Shown here piece by piece: positions 43,117 to 51,735 of a stretch of DNA of 64,000 bases. Both the position numbers and the translations under genes were made by a program. Position 1 is the first letter of the stretch. Each line of letters starts with the position of its first letter. The DNA lies in the NCBI GenBank assembly GCA_020637235.1, contig JACJWG010000007.1, positions 124,001-188,000 of the forward strand, written 5' to 3'. The stretch is from Acidimicrobiaceae bacterium. GTDB taxonomy: Bacteria > Actinomycetota > Acidimicrobiia > Acidimicrobiales > Ilumatobacteraceae. Under the pieces are notes generated by a model. The model had not been told where the DNA came from. It did not search any database and saw only the letters and a list, made by a program, of their open reading frames with translations.

Positions 43117-43262
43117 GCCCACCCGAGTGCCAGCCGCCCACCCGAGTGCCAGCCGCCCACCCGAGTGCCAGCCGCCCACCCGAGTGGTGGCGGTACCCCC
43201 GTGCGTACCGGTACCACTCGGACGGACCGGTGCCACTCGGATGGACCGGTGCCACTCGGATG
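43117..43262. repeat. Two opposed 19-bp repeat arrays
   Basis: Four forward units (core CACCCGAGTG at 43120, 43139, 43158 and 43177) repeat every 19 bases. Three units with core CCACTCGG (43214, 43233, 43252) repeat every 19 bases in the opposite orientation. The centre is a palindrome pairing CCGAGTGGT with ACCACTCGG. The forward copies are identical; forward and reversed units are diverged. It fills the gap between two convergent genes and ends at the LLM stop. Confidence 0.85.
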
Positions 43263-43265
43263 ACG

Positions 43266-44243
43266 TCAGCGGAACTCGGGCATCACCTTCGACGCGAACA
43301 GCTCCATCGTCTCGGTGCTCGGGTAGTCGGGGCTCCACATCACGAACCCGGAGCAGCCGAGGTCGCGGTAGGTCTGGATCTTCTCGCACACCTGCTCCGG
43401 CGTGCCGACCAGGTTGCCCTCGCGCCACGACTCGAACGGTTCGTTCCACAGGCTGCGCGTGCCGGCGGCCTCGAGCTCGGCCTCGGTCTCACGGATGAAC
43501 ACCTCGGGCGACCAGGTCTTCCCGATCGTCTCCTCGTCGCGACCGACGGCGGCGCAGTGGCCCTTCAGGATCTCGCGCTTGCGCGCCCACTCCTCGGGGC
43601 TCCCACCGAAGTTCGAGTAGTCGGCGTACTGGGCCACGACGCGCAACGTGAGCTGCTCACCGCCACCGCCGATCCAGATCGGCGGGTGCGGCGACTGCAA
43701 CGGCTTGGGGTCGCAGTTCGCCCGCGAGAGCTTGTAGTACTTGCCGTCGTAGGTGGTCTCCTGCTGGCTCCACATGCTGCGCACGATCTCGACGCTCTCG
43801 CGCAGCATGCCGATGCGGTCCTTCGGCTTCGGGAACTCGAAGCCGTACCCGCGGTACTCGTTCTCGTACCAGCCCGCACCGATCCCCCAGTCGAGCCGCC
43901 CGCCGCTGATGACGTCGACCGTGGAGGTGATCTTCGCCAGCACCGCCGGGTTGCGGTAGCTGTTGCAGCCCACCATCTGCCCGAGTCGCACCCGGCTGGT
44001 GCGCTGGCTGATCGCGGCCATCGTGGTCCAGCACTCGAACACCGCCTCGTGCGCCGGGCGGGGCACGTTGTGGAAGTGGTCGTACACCCAGATCGAGTCG
44101 TAGCCGAGCTCCTCGGCCTTCATCGCGATCTCGACCGCCTTGTCCCACTTGGCCGCCGCGCCGTCGATCGACGCGAGCTCCATCTTCCAGCCCTGGGGCA
44201 TGAACATGCCGAAGACGACGCCACGATCGGAAGGGGTGCTCAT
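43266..44243 (-). CDS. LLM-class (F420-type) oxidoreductase
   Basis: 325 residues, TIM-barrel luciferase-like monooxygenase. GYDSIWVYDHFHNVP, LGQMVGCNSYRNPAVLAKITSTVDVISGGRLDWGIGAGW and PIWIGGGGEQLTLRVVAQYAD are signature blocks of the actinobacterial F420-dependent subgroup. Cofactor is inferred. ATG 44243 follows TAACGT by 7 bases; two tiny membrane genes lie upstream on the same strand. Confidence 0.92.
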   Translation of the reverse strand: MSTPSDRGVVFGMFMPQGWKMELASIDGAAAKWDKAVEIAMKAEELGYDSIWVYDHFHNVPRPAHEAVFECWTTMAAISQRTSRVRLGQMVGCNSYRNPAVLAKITSTVDVISGGRLDWGIGAGWYENEYRGYGFEFPKPKDRIGMLRESVEIVRSMWSQQETTYDGKYYKLSRANCDPKPLQSPHPPIWIGGGGEQLTLRVVAQYADYSNFGGSPEEWARKREILKGHCAAVGRDEETIGKTWSPEVFIRETEAELEAAGTRSLWNEPFESWREGNLVGTPEQVCEKIQTYRDLGCSGFVMWSPDYPSTETMELFASKVMPEFR

Positions 44244-44250
44244 GACGGCG

Positions 44251-44256
44251 ACGTTA
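44251..44256 (-). promoter_or_regulatory. -10 box of leaderless LLM gene
   Basis: TAACGT on the minus strand ends 7 bases before the ATG at 44243. Confidence 0.5.
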
Positions 44257-44313
44257 CTCGTGGCCGCTGTGAACTCGACCGTTCGGGCGGTCGACCGGGC
44301 AGGTGAGGGCCCG

Positions 44314-44610
44314 TCAGGCGCGCGTCTCCCAACGGGCGCGTGGCGTCGCCACGCCTGCGTCCGTGTCGTGGCCGCGAGCGGCCGACATCGCCCGGCGGAT
44401 CGTGTCCGCGGCAGGATCACCCGTCACCACCACCATCGTCCGGTCGCCCGGCAGCCGGTCGGTCGCACGACGCCCGCCAGGAGCCGTCGCCGCGGCCCGC
44501 CGTTCGCCGGTGCTCGGTCGTCCGCCCGACGCGAGCGTCATCCCGCACAGCACGAGCGTCACGGCCACCATCGGCCACCACACGGTGGCGAGCAGATCGG
44601 CCGCGATCAC
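44314..44610 (-). CDS. Small single-helix membrane protein, unknown
   Basis: 98 residues with one N-terminal membrane helix (about 9-27: VWWPMVAVTLVLCGM) and an arginine-rich cytoplasmic tail containing TMVVVTGDPAADTIRRAM. Not recognised. The GTG start overlaps the stop of the 52-residue frame before it (GTGA), the coupling seen throughout this genome, which supports both being genes. Confidence 0.45.
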   Translation of the reverse strand: MIAADLLATVWWPMVAVTLVLCGMTLASGGRPSTGERRAAATAPGGRRATDRLPGDRTMVVVTGDPAADTIRRAMSAARGHDTDAGVATPRARWETRA

Positions 44611-44765
44611 GCGCACGCTCCCGGGTGTACGCCGGCCGGCGACGCCGCCTGCCGTCGGGCGTGCGACCGGGCTGCAGCGAGGCGGGGTCCGACGATCCAC
44701 CGGAGCGCGAGCGAGATCTCCAGTCCGGTCAACACCAGCGCCGGCCACCGCAGCAACGTGAGCAT
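44607..44765 (-). CDS. 52-residue membrane peptide, unknown
   Basis: A short frame with a hydrophobic start (MLTLLRWPALVLTGLEISLALRW) and a basic tail. GTGA overlap with the next gene is the main support. No ribosome site; CATCAT lies 6 bases before the ATG. Could be a leader frame rather than a functional peptide. Confidence 0.35.
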   Translation of the reverse strand: MLTLLRWPALVLTGLEISLALRWIVGPRLAAARSHARRQAASPAGVHPGACA

Positions 44766-44861
44766 GCCGTGATGATGCACACGCACGGCGTCCGCCGACC
44801 ACCGTGAGCGAGCGGTTGAGCCGATCGACCCACCGATTCGTGACGCCCGACACATCTTGCC

Positions 44862-44867
44862 TAGCTT
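44862..44867 (+). promoter_or_regulatory. -10 box of leaderless acyl-CoA synthetase gene
   Basis: TAGCTT ends 6 bases before the ATG at 44874. Confidence 0.5.
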
Positions 44868-44873
44868 GCGCGG

Positions 44874-46487
44874 ATGGAGTTCCCCGTCGCCGACGTGCAC
44901 GAAGCCATCGCCGCCACCCGTCCCGACCAGGAGTGCCTGGTGTTCCGCGACCGCCGGTTCACCTGGGCGCAGGTCACCGAGCGCACCCGGCGGCTCGCCA
45001 ACCACCTGCTCGGCGCCGGACTCGGCGTGCGGGTCGAGCGCAGCCAACTGCAGGGCCACGAGAGCGGCCAGTCGCACCTGGCGATCTACCTGCACAACGG
45101 CAACGAGTACCTCGAGGCGATGCTCGGCTCGTTCAAGGCGCGCGTCGCGCCCTTCAACGTCAACTACCGCTACGTCGCCGAGGAGCTGCGGTACCTGCTC
45201 ACCGACTCGGCCGCCGAGGCGATCGTGGTGCACAGCCAGTTCGCACCCACCCTCGCCGAGGTGCTGCCCGATCTGGCGAACCTGCGGGTGATCCTGCAGG
45301 TGCCCGACGAGTCGGGTCACGACCTGCTGCCGGGCGCCGTGTGGTACGAGGACGCGCTCGCCGCCGCGTCGGCCGACAAGCCCGACGTGGTCTGGAGCCC
45401 CGACGATCTCTACATCCTCTACACCGGCGGCACCACCGGCATGCCGAAGGGCGTGCTGTGGCGCAACGCCGACGCCAACGTCGAGTGCTTCGGCGGCTCG
45501 AAGGCCGACACGATCGACGGCGTGCTCGCCGAGGCCGTCGGCGGGCTGAAGGCGTTGCTCGCCCCGCCGTTCATGCACGGTGCCGGTCACTGGATGAGCT
45601 TCCGTACGTGGAACGCCGGCGGGTGCGTCTACGTGCAATCGGTCCCCGAGCGGCTCGACCCCACCGACGTGTGGGGCCTGATCGAGCGCGAGCAGCTCAA
45701 CTTCCTGCTCATCGTCGGCGACGCCTTCGGCCGACCCCTGCTCGACGAGCTCACCCGGCACGACTACGACCTGTCGACGCTCACCGTGCTGTTGTCGGGT
45801 GGCGCGCCCCTGTCGGCCAACCTGAAGAACGAATTCCTGCAGCACCTGCCGACGCTGATGATCGTCGACGGCCTCGGCTCGTCGGAGGCCGGCGGGCAAC
45901 TGTCGCAGGTGTCGGCCGGCGGCGGCGCCACCACCGGCACGTTCCCGATCTCGCCCGGCAACCACGTGCTCGGCGAAGATCTCGATCGCGAACTCGCCGC
46001 CGGCGAGGACGAGCTCGGCTGGCTGGCCAAGAGCGGCCGCCTGGCGCTCGGCTACCTCGGCGACGCCGCCAAGACCGCCCGCACCTATCCGGTGATCGAC
46101 GGCGTGCGGTACGCGGTGCCGGGCGACCGGGCGCGTCTGCGCGCCGACGGGATCATCGAGCTCCACGGACGCGATTCGGTGACGATCAACTCCGGCGGCG
46201 AGAAGATCTTCGCCGAGGAGGTCGAGGCGGCGCTGAAGGCGCACCCCGACGTGTACGACTGCGTGGTGGCCGGACGTCCGAGCGAGCGCTGGGGCAACGA
46301 GGTGGTCGCGATCGTGCGGGTGCGCGAGGGGGTCGATCCCGACCGGGCGTCGCTGCTGCACGAGGCCGAGCGTCACATCGCCCGCTACAAGCTGCCGAAG
46401 GCCTTCGTGTTCGTGCCCGAGATCGTGCGCTCGCCGTCGGGCAAGGCCGACTACCGCTGGGCCAAGCAGACCGCCGTCGACGCCTGA
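44874..46487 (+). CDS. AMP-forming acyl-CoA synthetase (FadD-like)
   Basis: 537 residues. ILYTGGTTGMPKGVL, DGLGSSEAGGQLS, RARLRADGIIELHGRDSVTINSGGEKIFAEEVE and RSPSGKADYRW with the catalytic Lys. The GGTTG form and the FSAPTP-free middle resemble the actinobacterial FadD subgroup acting on steroid side chains or branched acids, but substrate is not provable. Followed by a perfect palindrome facing the amidase gene end. Confidence 0.9.
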   Translation: MEFPVADVHEAIAATRPDQECLVFRDRRFTWAQVTERTRRLANHLLGAGLGVRVERSQLQGHESGQSHLAIYLHNGNEYLEAMLGSFKARVAPFNVNYRYVAEELRYLLTDSAAEAIVVHSQFAPTLAEVLPDLANLRVILQVPDESGHDLLPGAVWYEDALAAASADKPDVVWSPDDLYILYTGGTTGMPKGVLWRNADANVECFGGSKADTIDGVLAEAVGGLKALLAPPFMHGAGHWMSFRTWNAGGCVYVQSVPERLDPTDVWGLIEREQLNFLLIVGDAFGRPLLDELTRHDYDLSTLTVLLSGGAPLSANLKNEFLQHLPTLMIVDGLGSSEAGGQLSQVSAGGGATTGTFPISPGNHVLGEDLDRELAAGEDELGWLAKSGRLALGYLGDAAKTARTYPVIDGVRYAVPGDRARLRADGIIELHGRDSVTINSGGEKIFAEEVEAALKAHPDVYDCVVAGRPSERWGNEVVAIVRVREGVDPDRASLLHEAERHIARYKLPKAFVFVPEIVRSPSGKADYRWAKQTAVDA

Positions 46488-46502
46488 ACGCTCGCCGACC
46501 AA

Positions 46503-46552
46503 CGCGTGTGCGGACTCCGGCCACGTGACGGAGGCCGGAGTCCGCACACGCG
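46503..46552. terminator. Perfect 20-bp palindrome sharing its core with 34445-34491
   Basis: CGCGTGTGCGGACTCCGGCC and its exact complement enclose a 10-base loop, between convergent synthetase and amidase stops. Apart from one base (G to C) the arm matches the palindrome at 34445. Confidence 0.75.
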
Positions 46553-46559
46553 CTGGGTG

Positions 46560-47966
46560 TCACCAGGTCGGGTCGATCGGGGTGATCGTGCCGAGGGCAT
46601 CCTCGAGCAGCTGGGCCACGGTGAGGCAGCGCAGGTCGGCGAAGCGGCGGGCGATCACCTGTGCTCCGACGGGCAGGCCGTCCGCGATGCCGACCGGCAC
46701 CACCGCGGCCGGCAGCCCGAGCAAGTTGGCGGGCAGCACCGGGCGCATCGTCTCGAACGTGCGCGCCGCACCGTCGGTACTGGCCGCATCGGCGCCGAGT
46801 TCGAACGCCGGCAGCGCCCACGTGGGGCTCACGATCACGTCGTGACAGCCGAGGAACTCGTGGAAGTCACGTTCCACGCCGTGGCGTCCCATGAACACCG
46901 TCGCGAAGCCGGTGAGGTCGACCGGCGGGATGATCTCGCGGGTGTGATCGAGGAACCGCTTGGCGGCATCACCCATCACCGCGTCGAGCATCGGCCGCAT
47001 CAGCGTGATCTCGGTCCCGAGCAACTGCCCCCACAGCACGATCGCCTGCTCGTAGGTGGCCGGGGCGACCTCCTCCACCACGGCCCCGCCGCGGGCGAGA
47101 ACCTCACCCGCACCTCGGATGGCGGCGGCGATCCCGGGGTCGGTGTCGCCACCCGGGGGCTCCGCGATCAACGCCACCCGCAGCGGCCGCGAGCTGTCGA
47201 GGTCGGCGAGCTGCACCGGCAGCGCCTGACAATCGCGTTCGTGTGGCCCGGCCACGGCCAGCAGGCCGGCTCGCACGTCGGCCACGCGACGCGCCATCAC
47301 GCCCTGCACGGCCATCAGCTGGAAGCTGATCGACTGTTCCTCGGGCGGCAACACCCCGGCCGAGGGGATCACGCCGGTCGACGGCTTGATCGACGCGATG
47401 CCGCAGCAATGTGCCGGGTTGCGCAGCGAACCGCCGATGTCGTTGCCGAGCCCGATCGGGCTCATCCCCGACGCGAGCGCCGATGCCTCACCGCCGCTCG
47501 ATCCGCCCGCGGTGCGTCCCGGATGCCAGGGGTTGTGGGTGATGCCGTGCAACGAGCTCTCGGTGGTGACCCGTAGCCCCATGTCGGGCAGGTTGGTGCG
47601 TCCGATCGGGACGGCGCCCGCCGCCTTCATCCGCTCGACGGCCGGGGCGTCCACGGGCACGACGGCCTCGGCCAGCGCGACGAGTGCGTTGGTGGTGGGT
47701 GTGCCGGCGAGGTCGATGTTCTCCTTCACGGTCATCGGCACCCCGTGCAACGGGCCGAGCGGCGCATCCGACGCCACGGCGGCGTCGGCGGCGCGAGCCG
47801 CGGCCAGCGCGAGGTCGTCGAACCGTCGCACGACGGCGTTCAGCTTCGGGTTCACCTCGTCGATGCGTGCCAGGTGCGCCCGCACGACCTCCTCGCTCGA
47901 CACCTCCTTCCGAGCGATCATCCCCGCCAGCTCGAGCGCTCCTCGACGCCACAGCTCGTCGGCCAT
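46560..47966 (-). CDS. Amidase signature family hydrolase
   Basis: 468 residues. Catalytic Lys in MTVKENIDLAG, the Ser motif TAGGSSGGEASAL and IGGSLRNPAHCCGIASIKPS. This differs in many places from the other amidase at 9107-10336 and is closer to GatA-like/nylon hydrolase-type enzymes. Substrate unknown. GGGGAG lies 5 bases before the ATG. Divergent from menG. Confidence 0.88.
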   Translation of the reverse strand: MADELWRRGALELAGMIARKEVSSEEVVRAHLARIDEVNPKLNAVVRRFDDLALAAARAADAAVASDAPLGPLHGVPMTVKENIDLAGTPTTNALVALAEAVVPVDAPAVERMKAAGAVPIGRTNLPDMGLRVTTESSLHGITHNPWHPGRTAGGSSGGEASALASGMSPIGLGNDIGGSLRNPAHCCGIASIKPSTGVIPSAGVLPPEEQSISFQLMAVQGVMARRVADVRAGLLAVAGPHERDCQALPVQLADLDSSRPLRVALIAEPPGGDTDPGIAAAIRGAGEVLARGGAVVEEVAPATYEQAIVLWGQLLGTEITLMRPMLDAVMGDAAKRFLDHTREIIPPVDLTGFATVFMGRHGVERDFHEFLGCHDVIVSPTWALPAFELGADAASTDGAARTFETMRPVLPANLLGLPAAVVPVGIADGLPVGAQVIARRFADLRCLTVAQLLEDALGTITPIDPTW

Positions 47967-48068
47967 CACGACTCCCCTCGTCCCCTCGATCCGGGCCGGC
48001 ACCCCACGTGTCGCCCGAGCGCCGATGCTGTCACACCGGGCGGTCTCCACGGAACCGGCACACGGCCG

Positions 48069-48074
48069 TAGCCT
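48069..48074 (+). promoter_or_regulatory. -10 box of leaderless menG
   Basis: TAGCCT ends 7 bases before the menG GTG. Confidence 0.55.
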
Positions 48075-48081
48075 CTCGGGT

Positions 48082-48786
48082 GTGAACCGACGAGCGTGGG
48101 ACACCGAGGCGCTGCCGCAGGGCGAGGAGAAGGTGGTCGCCGTCCGGCAGATGTTCGACGCGATCGCGCCTCGCTACGACCTCGTCAACCGGATCATGAC
48201 CTTTCGGCTCGACGTGCGGTGGCGCCGCATCGCCGTCCGCTCGCTCGCCCTGCCCTCCGGCAGCACCGTGCTCGACCTGGCGAGCGGCACGGGCGACCTG
48301 TGCATCGACCTCGGGCGCGCCGGACTGCGCCCGCTGTCGGCCGATCTGAGCTTCGGCATGCTCGCCGCCGATCGCAGCGGCGCACCACGTATCCAGGCCG
48401 ACATCCTGCGCCTGCCCGTGCCCGACGGCGCCGTCGACGGGGTGACGTGCGGCTTCGCGCTGCGCAACCTCGTCGACCTGTCAGCGTTCTTCGACGAGCT
48501 CGGCCGTGTGGTGCGCCCCGGCGGACGGATCTCCCTGCTCGATGTCGGCATCCCGCACAACCCGCTGATCCGCTTCGGCAACGACATCTACTTCGGCCGG
48601 ATCGTCCCCCGCATCGGTGCGATGCTGAGCGACGGCGCCGCCTACCGCTACCTGCCGAAGAGCGTGGCGTACCTGCCCGACCGGGCCGAGATGGTGGCGA
48701 TGCTGCAGCGGGCCGGTTTCGCCGATGCCACCCACCGCCAGCTCTCGGGTGGCCTCACCCAGCTGATGGTCGGCACCCGCCGCTGA
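48082..48786 (+). CDS. menG: Demethylmenaquinone methyltransferase
   Basis: Last step of menaquinone synthesis. 234 residues: SAM motif VLDLASGTGDLCIDL, MFDAIAPRYDLVNRIMTFRLDVRWRR at the start and PHNPLIRFGND, the UbiE/MenG signatures. No ubiquinone genes are present, so MenG is preferred over UbiE. One base before menF. Confidence 0.93.
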   Translation: MNRRAWDTEALPQGEEKVVAVRQMFDAIAPRYDLVNRIMTFRLDVRWRRIAVRSLALPSGSTVLDLASGTGDLCIDLGRAGLRPLSADLSFGMLAADRSGAPRIQADILRLPVPDGAVDGVTCGFALRNLVDLSAFFDELGRVVRPGGRISLLDVGIPHNPLIRFGNDIYFGRIVPRIGAMLSDGAAYRYLPKSVAYLPDRAEMVAMLQRAGFADATHRQLSGGLTQLMVGTRR

Positions 48787-48787
48787 C

Positions 48788-49990
48788 ATGCGCGCCGTCA
48801 CCCGGCACCTGACCGACGAGCTCGACGGCCCGCTCGATTTGGAAGACGTCGCCGGCGGCGACGGGATGCTGTTCGTCCGCGACGGCGTCGGCGTGGCCGG
48901 CCGGGGCGTCGCGGCGCGGGTGCCGATCGCCGAGGCTGCCGCGGTGTTGGCGTCGATCGACCACGACGACCGGATCGGCGGACGAGCGCCGATCGCGCTC
49001 GGCAGCGTGCCGTTCGCGCCCGATCGCCACGACGAGGCGCTGCTCACGATCCCGGCGCTCCTCGTGGGGGTGGACGCCGATGGCACTCGATGGGCCACGC
49101 AGGTCCACGGCGGCCTCGAGGCGCCACCGCCGCTGGTGCCCTGCGCTGCACCACCACCCCGTGCCCAGCGCTTCGCCGTCGGCCCGCTCACGCCCGTCGA
49201 CCGGTACCTGTCTGCCGTCACCACCGCTCGCGACGCCGTGCGGGCCGGCGCCCTGATGAAGGCGGTCATCGCCCGCGAGGTCGAGGTGACGAGCGACGAA
49301 CCGATCGACGTGCACGCCGTGCTCCGCCGCCTGCGCTCCTCGTTCGGCTCGAGCCACCGCTACTCGATCGACGGACTCGTGGGCGCTTCGCCCGAGCTGC
49401 TCGTGTCCGTGCGCGGCGACGTGGTGCGATCGCACCCGCTCGCGGGAACGGCGCCACGCAGCGGGGATCCCGACACCGATCGGCGCGCCGCCGAACAACT
49501 GCTCGCGAGCACCAAGGACCAGGTGGAGCACCGCGTCGTGATCGACATGATCCACGACACGCTGCTCCCGTGGTGCAGCTACCTCGACTGGCAGCCCGAG
49601 CCGTCGATCATCACGGTCGCGAACGTCCAGCATCTCGGCACGGCCATGGAGGGACGGCTGAGCGACCCGCGCCCCAACGTGCTCGACCTCGTGCGCGCAC
49701 TCTCCCCCACCCCGGCCCTCGGCGGCTTTCCACGAGACGAGGCACTCGCCGTGATCGCCGCCGCGGAAGGATTCGACCGTGGCCGCTACGGCGGCGCCGT
49801 CGGCTGGGTCGACGCCGCCGGGGACGGCACCTGGGCGGTCACCATCCGTTGTGCCGAGTTCTCGACCGACCGCACCAGCGCGAGGCTCGTGGGCGGTGGC
49901 GGCATCGTCGCGGCGAGCGAACCCGATGCCGAGTTGGCCGAGACCCAGGCCAAGCTGCAGGCGATGCTCAGCGCGATCGTCCGCCCCTGA
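48788..49990 (+). CDS. menF: Isochorismate synthase
   Basis: 400-residue chorismate-utilising enzyme; diverts chorismate to menaquinone. The N-terminal half is diverged; the C-terminal half has MKAVIAREVEV, HPLAGTAPRSGDPDTDRRAAEQLLASTKDQVEHRVVIDMI, FPRDEA..GFDRGRYGGAVG and RCAEF with Mg-binding Glu residues. An anthranilate synthase is less likely because no glutamine amidotransferase is near and the men genes follow. ATG immediately follows the menG stop. Confidence 0.85.
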   Translation: MRAVTRHLTDELDGPLDLEDVAGGDGMLFVRDGVGVAGRGVAARVPIAEAAAVLASIDHDDRIGGRAPIALGSVPFAPDRHDEALLTIPALLVGVDADGTRWATQVHGGLEAPPPLVPCAAPPPRAQRFAVGPLTPVDRYLSAVTTARDAVRAGALMKAVIAREVEVTSDEPIDVHAVLRRLRSSFGSSHRYSIDGLVGASPELLVSVRGDVVRSHPLAGTAPRSGDPDTDRRAAEQLLASTKDQVEHRVVIDMIHDTLLPWCSYLDWQPEPSIITVANVQHLGTAMEGRLSDPRPNVLDLVRALSPTPALGGFPRDEALAVIAAAEGFDRGRYGGAVGWVDAAGDGTWAVTIRCAEFSTDRTSARLVGGGGIVAASEPDAELAETQAKLQAMLSAIVRP

Positions 49991-50005
49991 GCGGCCGGCG
50001 CCGGT

Positions 50006-51697
50006 TCAGCCGGGGCGCAGCGCATCGGTGACCGTGGCGTGCAGCCGCGCGTGTTCGGCCACGTTCGCGGCGCGATCGCTCACCACCCGCACCAGCTGCG
50101 TGCCCGGTTCGGCGAGTCGGGCCTCGAGCTCGCTCCGGTCGTGCGCGGTGGTGGCCCGCAGGCCGTGCGCCTGGGCCAGCGCCACGAGGTCGGTGCCGTG
50201 GGGGGTACCGAACAGCTGCTCGAAACGGCCGGGGGCGAGCGCGCCCGCCTGCGGGAGGAACGAGAAGATGCCGCCGCCGTCGTTGTCCAGCACCACGATC
50301 CGCAGCTCCACGTCGCGGCGGGCGAGCGCGGTGAGCGAACTCGCGTCGTGCAGCAGGGCCACGTCGCCGAGCAGCACCGTGGTGCGCCGTCGGGTGGCCA
50401 CCGCGAGGCCGATCGCGGTCGCGATCGTGCCGTCGATGCCGTTCGCGCCGCGGTTCGCCCACACCGTCGCTCGCTGGTCGGGCGCCCCGAACCACTCGAG
50501 GTCTCGCACTGGCATCGACGACGCCACCACCACGTGGTCGTCGAGGCGCGACACGACGCGAGCGACGAGCGGTTCGCCGAGCCCGGCGTCGAGCGGCGAG
50601 TCGAGGGCGGCGGCGAGTTCGCGGTCGGCGATCGCGGCCACGTGCCGCCATCGCCCCGCCCAGTCGCTCGCACCAGCCCCGCGCAGCTCGCCGGCGAGCC
50701 GGCGGCACACCTCACCCACCGGCGCGACCACCCGGTGGGTCACCACGTGCGCCGGGTCGATCCAGCGGTCCGTTGCGGTCACCCGCACGTGCACCGCCGA
50801 ACTGCCCGCCAGCCAGGTGGACAGCACCTTCGACGCCGGCGGTTCGCCGAGGTGCACCACCACCTCGGGCAGGTGTGAATCGGCGAATCCCTCGTGGCGC
50901 AGCACGGCGTCGAATGCGGTGACGGCGCCATCGAGCCCGCGACACCCCGAACGGGGATCCGCCAGGATCGGCCACCCCGTCGCCGCCGCCAGCTCACCCA
51001 CGGCTGCCGGGTCGTCGACACCACGGCCGGCCACGATCACGCCGCGCTCGCGATCGAGGTGCATCGCCAGGGTGCCGAGGCGCACCGCCGGGGCGTCGGC
51101 GACGTAGCGGCCGAGCCGTGCTGCGGGCAGATCCGCCGGCGTCCCGACGAGCGGCTCGCGGAACGGCAGGTTCAGGTGCACGGGACCACCGTGGGTGCCG
51201 AGCGTGCGGGCGAAGGCCTGTCGGGCCAGCGCTCGCCACGTGCGGGCCGTCTCGGCGGTCGGCACGCCCGGGTCGTGGAACCAGCGCACCGCGTCGCCGT
51301 AGAGCCGTGTCTGGTCGATCGTCTGCGGTGCGCCCACGTCGCGCAGCTCGGGCGGACGGTCGGCGGTGAGCACCAGCATCGGCACGTGTGCGAGCCCGGC
51401 TTCCACCACGGCGCCGGCCAGATGGGTGGCGGCCGTGCCACTGGTGCACAGCAGCAGCGCCGGCACCCCCGTGGCGAGTCCCGCCCCGAGCGCAGCGAAG
51501 GCCGCCGATCGCTCGTCGTGGAAGACCTCCACCCGCAGATCGGCGGCGGCAGCCATGGCGAGCGCCATCGGGGTGCTGCGCGACCCGGGCGCCACCATCG
51601 CGAGGCTCACGCCGTCGCGCACCCACTGATCGACCAGGGTGGCGCAGCAGGTGGCCTGCACATCGGCGGTCGTCTGGTCGCGGTCGGCAGCGGGCAC
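50006..51697 (-). CDS. menD: SEPHCHC synthase (MenD)
   Basis: 563-residue ThDP enzyme joining isochorismate, 2-oxoglutarate and ThDP-aldehyde. N-terminal PGSRSTPMALA and HDERSAAFAALG (cofactor Glu) are intact; the Mg/ThDP motif is GDVALLHDASSL..VVLDNDGGGIFSFLPQ. A GTG start lies 7 bases after TATCGT. Antiparallel to menF with a 15-base gap, so the pathway is split between strands. Confidence 0.94.
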   Translation of the reverse strand: MPAADRDQTTADVQATCCATLVDQWVRDGVSLAMVAPGSRSTPMALAMAAAADLRVEVFHDERSAAFAALGAGLATGVPALLLCTSGTAATHLAGAVVEAGLAHVPMLVLTADRPPELRDVGAPQTIDQTRLYGDAVRWFHDPGVPTAETARTWRALARQAFARTLGTHGGPVHLNLPFREPLVGTPADLPAARLGRYVADAPAVRLGTLAMHLDRERGVIVAGRGVDDPAAVGELAAATGWPILADPRSGCRGLDGAVTAFDAVLRHEGFADSHLPEVVVHLGEPPASKVLSTWLAGSSAVHVRVTATDRWIDPAHVVTHRVVAPVGEVCRRLAGELRGAGASDWAGRWRHVAAIADRELAAALDSPLDAGLGEPLVARVVSRLDDHVVVASSMPVRDLEWFGAPDQRATVWANRGANGIDGTIATAIGLAVATRRRTTVLLGDVALLHDASSLTALARRDVELRIVVLDNDGGGIFSFLPQAGALAPGRFEQLFGTPHGTDLVALAQAHGLRATTAHDRSELEARLAEPGTQLVRVVSDRAANVAEHARLHATVTDALRPG

Positions 51698-51704
51698 GTC
51701 GAGA

Positions 51705-51710
51705 ACGATA
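51705..51710 (-). promoter_or_regulatory. -10 box of leaderless menD
   Basis: TATCGT on the minus strand ends 7 bases before the menD GTG. Confidence 0.5.
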
Positions 51711-51723
51711 CGTCCGCGGCGCC

Positions 51724-51729
51724 TAACCT
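51724..51729 (+). promoter_or_regulatory. -10 box of leaderless dsbA-like gene
   Basis: TAACCT ends 6 bases before the GTG at 51736; the opposite menD box is 13 bases away. Confidence 0.5.
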
Positions 51730-51735
51730 GGACCC

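Noticed and set aside
43117..43262. CRISPR array
   Set aside because: Units are 19 bases end to end without spacers, in two orientations, and no cas genes are present.
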